Assembly: GCF_027066465.1 (NCBI RefSeq)
Contig: NZ_JAMONU010000010.1
Coordinates: 1-18,248 of the forward strand
Length of the DNA: 18,248 nucleotides
Source of the DNA: Thermococcus sp.
GTDB lineage: Archaea; Methanobacteriota_B; Thermococci; Thermococcales; Thermococcaceae
Direction of reading: 5' to 3'
The translations under genes were made by a program, and so were the position numbers. Numbering within the stretch: position 1 is the stretch's first letter; the number at the start of each line of letters is the position of its first letter. Of the stretch, positions 14,182 to 18,248 are shown in pieces. The notes below the pieces were generated by a model. The model was given only the letters and a program-made list of their open reading frames with translations, was not told the DNA's origin and did no database searches.

Positions 14182-15773
14182 TACCTCTTCTTTTTCGCGG
14201 CCTCGACGAGTCCCCTGAATACAGGCGCCGGGTTCATGGGCCTCGACTTGAACTCCGGGTGGAACTGGGTCGCTATGAAGTAGCTGTGCTCCGGCAACTC
14301 AAGTATCTCCATCCTCCTCTCGTCGTCGCCCGCTATTCCGCTGAAGACGAGGCCAGCGCTCTCGAACATTTCAATGTAGTCCGGGTTGACCTCCCAACGG
14401 TGCCTGTGCCTCTCGTAGACTATCTCCCTGCCGTAGAGCCTCTTCGCTAGGGTGTTCGGCTTTATGTGAACCGGGTAAGCGCCGAGCCTCATCGTACCGC
14501 CGAGCCTGTCCAAATCCCTCTGCTCCGGCATCAGGTCAACGACCGGATAAGGCGTCTGCGGGTCTATCTCCGTTGAGTGCGCCCCCTTAAGTCCAAGGAC
14601 GTTGCGGGCGAACTCAACAACCGTCAGCTGGAAGCCAAAGCAGATTCCGAGGAACGGGATGTCGTTCTCCCTCGCGTAGCGTATCGCCATCATCTTGCCC
14701 TCGCTCCCGCGCGCTCCGAAGCCTCCGGGGACGATTATACCATCAACGCCCTCAAGGAGCTTCGTTCCTTTTTTCTCGACGTCTTCTGCTTCAATCCATC
14801 TTATCTTAACCTTGACGTCGTTGGCGACGCTCGAGTGCTTGAGGGCTTCTTTTATACTCAGGTAGGAATCCACGAGTTTGACGTACTTTCCGACAACGGC
14901 TATCTCGACCTCTTCCGTAAGGTTCTTGTACCTCTCCACCATCTCCCGCCACTCGTCGAGGTCGGGCTCCCTCTCAGGAAGGCCGAGCCTCTTCACGAGG
15001 TACCTCGCGAGTCCCTCCCTTTCGAGCATCAGCGGAACCTCGTAGGTGTCCTCAACGTCGTAGGCGCTGACGACGGCCTCCTCTGGAACGTTGGTGAAGA
15101 GGCTTATCTTCCTCCTCGCGCTCTCCTCGAGGGGGTCTTCGGAGCGGGCAACTATGGCATCTGGCTGGATTCCAAGGGAGCGAAGCTCCTTGACGCTGTG
15201 CTGGGTCGGTTTGGTCTTCTGCTCGCCAACCACCTTGAGCTTGGGGACATACGTAACGTGGACGAAGGCGACGTTCTCCCTCCCCTCCTCAAGTTGCATC
15301 TGTCTCGCGGCTTCAAGGAAGGGCATTCCCTCAATGTCTCCAACGGTTCCGCCGATTTCGACGATAACGACGTCGTAGTCCCTCGCGATTCTCCTTATGC
15401 GCTCCTTTATCTCGTTTGTGATGTGCGGAATAACCTGAACCGTCGCGCCGAGGTATTCGCCCTTACGCTCCTTCTCGATGACGGCCGAGTAGACTTTTCC
15501 GGTGGTTATGTTGTGGTCGAAGCTTAGACTCGTGTCGAGAAAGCGCTCGTAGTTTCCGAGGTCGAGGTCAACCTCACCGCCGTCGTCGAGGACGAAGACC
15601 TCGCCGTGCTGGTAGGGGTTCATCGTTCCCGCGTCGTAGTTGAGGTAGGGGTCAATCTTGATGTTCGTCGTTCTGAAGCCCCTTGCCTTCATGAGCATGC
15701 CGAGAGAAGCGCTGGTGATTCCTTTCCCGAGACCGCTAACAACACCACCCGTAACAAAGATGAACTTCGTCAT
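14175..15773 (-). CDS. pyrG: CTP synthase
   Basis: This 532-residue enzyme makes CTP from UTP, ATP and glutamine. The N-terminal synthase domain has the P-loop region TGGVVSGLGKGITSASLG at 8-25, the DPYLNYDAGTMNPYQHGEV block at 41-59 and VEIGGTVGDIEG at 138-149. The C-terminal class I glutaminase domain has nucleophile C378 in GICFGFQL and the His/Glu pair H505 and E507 in FHPEF. Length and motifs are complete. The ATG at 15773 is chosen because GGAGG lies ten bases upstream of it and the conserved MTKFIFVTGG begins there. It follows the DUF357-DUF555 pair but has its own TATA box in the 59-nt gap. Confidence 0.97.
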   Translation of the reverse strand: MTKFIFVTGGVVSGLGKGITSASLGMLMKARGFRTTNIKIDPYLNYDAGTMNPYQHGEVFVLDDGGEVDLDLGNYERFLDTSLSFDHNITTGKVYSAVIEKERKGEYLGATVQVIPHITNEIKERIRRIARDYDVVIVEIGGTVGDIEGMPFLEAARQMQLEEGRENVAFVHVTYVPKLKVVGEQKTKPTQHSVKELRSLGIQPDAIVARSEDPLEESARRKISLFTNVPEEAVVSAYDVEDTYEVPLMLEREGLARYLVKRLGLPEREPDLDEWREMVERYKNLTEEVEIAVVGKYVKLVDSYLSIKEALKHSSVANDVKVKIRWIEAEDVEKKGTKLLEGVDGIIVPGGFGARGSEGKMMAIRYARENDIPFLGICFGFQLTVVEFARNVLGLKGAHSTEIDPQTPYPVVDLMPEQRDLDRLGGTMRLGAYPVHIKPNTLAKRLYGREIVYERHRHRWEVNPDYIEMFESAGLVFSGIAGDDERRMEILELPEHSYFIATQFHPEFKSRPMNPAPVFRGLVEAAKKKRYQ

Positions 15774-15814
15774 GGCAAAACCTCCAAAGGTTATGTGGGG
15801 CTTTGATTGGAGGG

Positions 15815-15828
15815 TGTTTAAAAAATTA
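15815..15828 (-). promoter_or_regulatory. TATA box for pyrG
   Basis: On the minus strand TAATTTTTTAAAC lies about 42-55 nt before the pyrG ATG, inside the gap after the DUF555 stop. It suggests that pyrG can be transcribed independently of the upstream pair. Confidence 0.55.
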
Positions 15829-15832
15829 ACCG

Positions 15833-16207
15833 TCAAAGCTCGGCCTCAACGAAACCGTCGTCCTCTTCAAGCTCCCTTATCTCGTAGACCTTGAGGGGAA
15901 CCTTCTTGAGAGCCTTACCAACAACGGCCTTGGCTATCCTTTCGGCGTGCTCTATCGTCTGGGCGTTGTAGACCTTGAGAGTCAGGTACATGCCGACGAG
16001 ACCAACGTTTCCGATTACGAAGGCGCTCTCGAAGTGCGCCCCGCAGACGGGACACTGGGAGTAGCCGAGCTCCACCCTTACGAAGTCGAGCTTCTCCCTG
16101 TTGAGTGCCTTCGTTACCTTGCTCACCGCCACGTTTATCGCGTCCTCGCTCGTCTCAACATCCCTCACGATGATAGGCGCCTCGAGAACCACCAGATAGT
16201 CCCCCAT
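15833..16207 (-). CDS. DUF555 (UPF0212) family protein
   Basis: A 124-residue archaeal protein with the conserved opening MGDYLVVLEAPIIVRDVE and a single CPVCG motif (C52, C55) within ELGYSQCPVCGAHFESAFV. This resembles half of a zinc ribbon, so metal binding might need dimerisation. The fold looks like a compact alpha/beta domain with a helical C-terminal part. The family is widespread in euryarchaea and uncharacterised. The ATG at 16207 has GAGGTGAGCGAG directly before it and lies 10 nt after the DUF357 stop, so the two are co-transcribed. A longer in-frame start at 16249 would overlap DUF357 and lacks support. Confidence 0.88.
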   Translation of the reverse strand: MGDYLVVLEAPIIVRDVETSEDAINVAVSKVTKALNREKLDFVRVELGYSQCPVCGAHFESAFVIGNVGLVGMYLTLKVYNAQTIEHAERIAKAVVGKALKKVPLKVYEIRELEEDDGFVEAEL

Positions 16208-16217
16208 CTCGCTCACC

Positions 16218-16505
16218 TCACCCGAATGCGAAAAGCCTGTCGTCTTCACCCCTAAACACGCCGAGCCTCACGCCGGCATCTATGAAGCCGTGCGCGTAGT
16301 TCAGAGCTGCAAAGGCGGTGACGTAGTCGCCCTTCTCGTAGTAGTACTTGGCGTCCTCAAAATAGCTCTTTGCCATCGTTAGGAAGTCCATTGCGACCGC
16401 GTGGAGAAGGCTCTTCTCGTGGACGGCTATCTCAAGTCGTTTGAGGGCCTCTTCAGTGATTCTAAAATACTTCTGGAGCTTCTCATCGGTTACCTCGCGC
16501 TCCAC
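16218..16505 (-). CDS. DUF357 family protein
   Basis: A 95-residue, almost wholly helical protein matching the archaeal DUF357 family. It contains KYFRITEEALKRLEIA, then AVAMDFLTMAKSYFEDAKYYYEKGDYVTAFAALNYAHGFIDAGVRLGVF. The latter resembles a HEPN-like helical pair (KGDYVTAFAALNYAHG), although the catalytic RxxxxH of toxic HEPN nucleases is absent. The function is unknown. The start is GTG, with weak ribosome-site character (GAGGCGAGCGGTG overlapping it) and a TATA box 29-43 nt upstream, so the leader is very short. It is the first gene of the DUF357-DUF555 unit. Confidence 0.87.
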   Translation of the reverse strand: MEREVTDEKLQKYFRITEEALKRLEIAVHEKSLLHAVAMDFLTMAKSYFEDAKYYYEKGDYVTAFAALNYAHGFIDAGVRLGVFRGEDDRLFAFG

Positions 16506-16534
16506 ACCGCTCGCCTCGGTCGTGCTTTGAAAGT

Positions 16535-16549
16535 CTTCTTATAAACCTT
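16535..16549 (-). promoter_or_regulatory. TATA box for the DUF357-DUF555 unit
   Basis: On the minus strand AAGGTTTATAAGAAG is a clear BRE/TATA box. Its position predicts transcription starting about 5-12 nt before the GTG at 16505. Confidence 0.6.
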
Positions 16550-16556
16550 ACCTCAG

Positions 16557-16578
16557 AAACTTTGCCTGCGCAAAGTTT
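16557..16578. repeat. 9-bp hairpin (type B), copy 2
   Basis: Identical over all 22 nt to 5980-6001 next to tRNA-Ser, more than 10 kb away: arms AAACTTTGC and GCAAAGTTT, loop CTGC. Related half-sites GTCAAACTTTGCG and GTCAAACTTCGCG lie at 16856 and 17378. Confidence 0.75.
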
Positions 16579-17094
16579 CATCAAACAAGCTTTTAGAAAA
16601 AGCTTGACCAAAAACTTGTAGCTCCTCACCACAATGGCTCAAATGATGGGTTTGCTTATAAAATCGCGCATTCCCAAAGGAGAACCGACTAAAACAACCC
16701 ACACAAGAGGATTTACTCTCTTTTGACGCCCTTCGGGCGTTGATTTAAAGGTAAACCCATAATAAAGGAGCAACTTGATGATGTTCTCCAACTCAAAATG
16801 ACCAATTGATAGGAAATCACTTGAAATTTAACCTCTAAAAAGAGCTACAAACCTTGTCAAACTTTGCGTTCAACCTTTAAGAAAGGCTGGCGAAAAACGA
16901 GCAAAAAGTCAGTAGTGCACTACCCAAAAACAACTTTAAAGAGGGTTTAATCGTCTCAAAAAGCTTTTTTACACGGTTTCACATTTTTTATCTGCGTCCG
17001 AAGGACGCCTTCTGGGTGAAACACCAAAAGTTGAGCAGATTTAGCAGAAAACCCCACTAAAACTTGCAACTTATAGAAAAAAATACACTTAATC
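16557..17094. repeat. structured repeat unit 1
   Basis: The unit contains, in order: the type B hairpin (16557-16578); a 9-bp hairpin CAAGCTTTT/AAAAGCTTG with loop AGA (16586-16606) followed by ACCAAAAACTTGT; a TTC-loop hairpin (16726-16740); a block at 16847-16895 with an AAG-loop hairpin; the palindrome GTAGTGCACTAC (16912-16923); and a GAA-loop hairpin (16994-17008). Its counterparts lie 522-539 nt further on. Confidence 0.7.
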
Positions 17095-17631
17095 TTCCGC
17101 CAGCGCTGAAGCTTTTGGAAAAAGCTTCACCAAAAGTTTGTGATTCTGCTTCAAAGCTCCTGCGTAATAGGATTTCAAAACCAAGCTAGTCGGTAGAGGC
17201 CCGAATTCACTTGACTCAGACTTTCCGCGCGGGTTCTACTTAAACCGCGGTCAGAAGGAGCGCTAAAGAGGTGAACCCCTGTAAAAGGCGCTTTCAAAGG
17301 AATTCATTTCATCAAAAGAGCAACTCAAAAAGAAATCCACTCAAAAACTACTCCCCAGAAGGGAATCACAAACCTTAGTCAAACTTCGCGTTCAGCCTTT
17401 AAGAAAGGCTGGCGAAAGGAGCGCCCTTCTCACCAAAGAGCAAGAAGTCAATCGTGCACTAACAAAAGAGCAAGTCCATAAAGGGTTTAACACTACAACA
17501 AAACTCCTTAAGATAGTTTCAACTTACCATCGGCGCCCTTTGGGCGCCTTCAAAGAGAGAAACACTCATATAGAGAGCCATGAAAAAGAAACTCCATTTT
17601 CACAATGAACACTTAGAATTAGCACAATACA
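17095..17631. repeat. structured repeat unit 2
   Basis: It opens with TTCCGCCAGCGCT, which recurs at 17632 as the start of a third, incomplete unit. Then come the hairpin GAAGCTTTT/AAAAGCTTC with loop GGA (17108-17128) followed by ACCAAAAGTTTGT, a GC-rich island at about 17195-17295, the block 17368-17417 (about 47 of 50 positions equal to 16847-16895), GTGCAC at 17454, and a TTT-loop hairpin with 7 bp GGCGCCC/GGGCGCC (17532-17548). Confidence 0.7.
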
Positions 17632-17665
17632 TTCCGCCAGCGCTTGCGCAAGCAAGGGCTGTAAA

Positions 17666-17692
17666 GGGGGGCAGTAGGGGCTGTCGCCCCCC
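17666..17692. other. GC-rich stem-loop with G runs
   Basis: GGGGGGC at 17666-17672 can pair with GCCCCCC at 17686-17692 around a 13-nt loop that holds another GGGG. A further GGGGG follows at 17694-17698. It is far more GC-rich than the array before it. Confidence 0.55.
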
Positions 17693-17792
17693 TGGGGGTC
17701 CCGACGTCATCGCAACCCCGTACTCGTCGGGCGTTATTGAGTTCCTGAGAACAAATTATAAGGGTTGCTTTATCACTTTCTCCAGAACAGGA

Positions 17793-17804
17793 AAGTTTTT
17801 ATGC
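17793..17804 (+). promoter_or_regulatory. TATA box for the gene at 17849
   Basis: AAGTTTTTATGC lies 45-56 nt before the ATG and predicts a leader of about 20-25 nt that includes GGAGG at 17837-17841. Confidence 0.55.
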
Positions 17805-17848
17805 TCAAATCAAGTAGTAACCTATCAGATAACTCCGGAGGAAACGGC

Positions 17849-18248
17849 ATGAGAAACTGGAAGGTAACCATAACAGTGCTTCTCATAATGGCCGTTATCG
17901 TGATAGGTTATCGAGGTACAGTGCATAACAACAAACCGAACGAGTATTTTTATCCCGGACTCAGGTTTCAGGACAACATCACCGAAAAGGCCCTAGACTA
18001 CGCTCAAAGCTATCACCCGAGCCGGCAATGGAGCGTAGCGACCCTCTGCATCTGGCCGAACAATACCGCTACCGTTCTGGTTTACGGCAACTACACGATA
18101 AACTGCGAGGGACTAACGTGTTCCAGAAAAGATGGCCTTCTCTACGCGGTGGACCTTAACCTCACCAACTTGGGGTTGCTGTCCTTTAAAAAAGTGCCTC
18201 TCAATGCCTACGATGAGCTAATTGACCGGTGTAAAAAGCTTGAAAACG
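17849..18248 (+). CDS. membrane-anchored extracytoplasmic protein, unknown, 3' end cut
   Basis: The reading frame is open for 133 codons to the window edge, so the C-terminus is missing. The protein opens with MRNWKVTITVLLIMAVIVIGYRG, a short basic start and one hydrophobic helix of about 16 residues, which fits a signal anchor or uncleaved signal peptide. The rest is polar with three cysteines in the visible part of the outer domain after residue 60 (CIWPN, NCEGLTC) and possible N-glycosylation sequons such as NIT, NNT and NYT, consistent with an exported domain. I recognise no family. The ATG has GGAGG seven bases upstream and a TATA box, and it lies directly downstream of the hairpin array. 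Confidence 0.75.
   Translation, partial: MRNWKVTITVLLIMAVIVIGYRGTVHNNKPNEYFYPGLRFQDNITEKALDYAQSYHPSRQWSVATLCIWPNNTATVLVYGNYTINCEGLTCSRKDGLLYAVDLNLTNLGLLSFKKVPLNAYDELIDRCKKLEN

Larger units (their letters stand above)
16506..17848. other. 1.3-kb non-coding region, mostly a tandem array of hairpin-rich units
   Basis: No believable gene occurs on either strand. The left edge holds the DUF357 promoter. From about 16557 to 17653 the DNA is visibly richer in A and T than the flanking genes. It consists of two diverged units and the start of a third, with a period of 522 nt in the first part and 537-539 nt further on. Each unit strings together short hairpins. A GC-rich block with G runs follows at 17666-17701. 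The right edge holds the promoter of the gene at 17849. The reading frame at 17580-17852 crosses all these elements and looks fortuitous. Confidence 0.75.

Noticed and set aside
16218..16505. HEPN nuclease toxin
   Set aside because: The helical pair resembles HEPN, but the RxxxxH catalytic motif is missing and no MNT-type antitoxin gene is adjacent; DUF357 explains it better.
17195..17295. degenerate tRNA or snoRNA in the GC-rich island
   Set aside because: There is a partial CGCGG/CCGCG stem but no cloverleaf, and C/D box motifs in proper order and spacing were not found on either strand.
16557..17653. CRISPR array
   Set aside because: There are no short, regularly spaced identical repeats; the recurrence is a diverged unit of over 500 nt, and no cas gene is in the window.
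16557..17653. replication origin
   Set aside because: AT-rich and repetitive, but no ORB-like G-rich motifs were seen and no cdc6/orc1 or DNA polymerase D gene is nearby.
17580..17852. 90-residue reading frame as a gene
   Set aside because: It runs through the repeat unit, the G-run hairpin and the promoter of the next gene, has no ribosome binding site, and its composition changes abruptly along its length.

Overview
The window looks like chromosomal DNA of a hyperthermophilic euryarchaeon of the Thermococcales, most likely a mid-GC Thermococcus. Grounds: the gene set (archaeal type II methionine aminopeptidase, S8e, NOG1-type GTPase, archaemetzincin, DUF357, DUF555 and DUF835 proteins), TATA boxes about 25 nt ahead of short leaders, strong GGAGGTGA-type ribosome binding sites, frequent GTG/TTG starts, 4-nt gene overlaps, and a class II tRNA-Ser. 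This is inferred from protein content, not from a database search.

Layout. 1-2416 (+): end of an M42 aminopeptidase, then a tight cluster of archaemetzincin, a CYTH/CyaB-type protein and a helical-repeat protein. 2370-4687 (-): a TrkH potassium-transport subunit translationally coupled to a lone ECF-type ABC ATPase. 4779-5675 (+): methionine aminopeptidase. 5676-6226: non-coding except for tRNA-Ser(CGA) on the minus strand. It also holds a 16-nt fragment of that tRNA and hairpins that recur elsewhere. 6227-7399 (+): four CBS domains fused to a C-terminal domain resembling HPF/S30AE. 7368-10509 (-): an overlapping three-gene operon of a degenerate UppP/BacA-like membrane protein, a two-domain sugar-phosphate nucleotidylyltransferase with a left-handed beta helix, and a DUF835 membrane protein. 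10567-12766 (+): metallo-beta-lactamase-fold protein, a small membrane protein and a NOG1-type GTPase. 12838-13230 (-): S8e. 13348-14181 (+): a membrane protein. 14175-16505 (-): DUF357, DUF555 and CTP synthase. 16506-17848: about 1.3 kb without a believable gene. 17849-end (+): start of a membrane-anchored protein of unknown function.

Most genes are housekeeping: translation and ribosome biogenesis (map, tRNA-Ser, S8e, NOG1, perhaps the CBS-HPF protein), nucleotide synthesis (pyrG), K+ uptake and envelope glycan precursors.

The most unusual part is the non-coding DNA. The 16.55-17.65 kb region is a diverged tandem array with a period of about 522-539 nt, built from short hairpins. Several stems keep their pairing through compensatory base changes between copies, and hairpins of the same kinds occur beside the tRNA gene. 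This points to a structured RNA or DNA element family rather than decayed coding sequence. I do not recognise it as a named family. Other leads are the CBS-HPF fusion, the UppP-like protein lacking the expected acidic catalytic residues, and the TrkH-ABC ATPase coupling.
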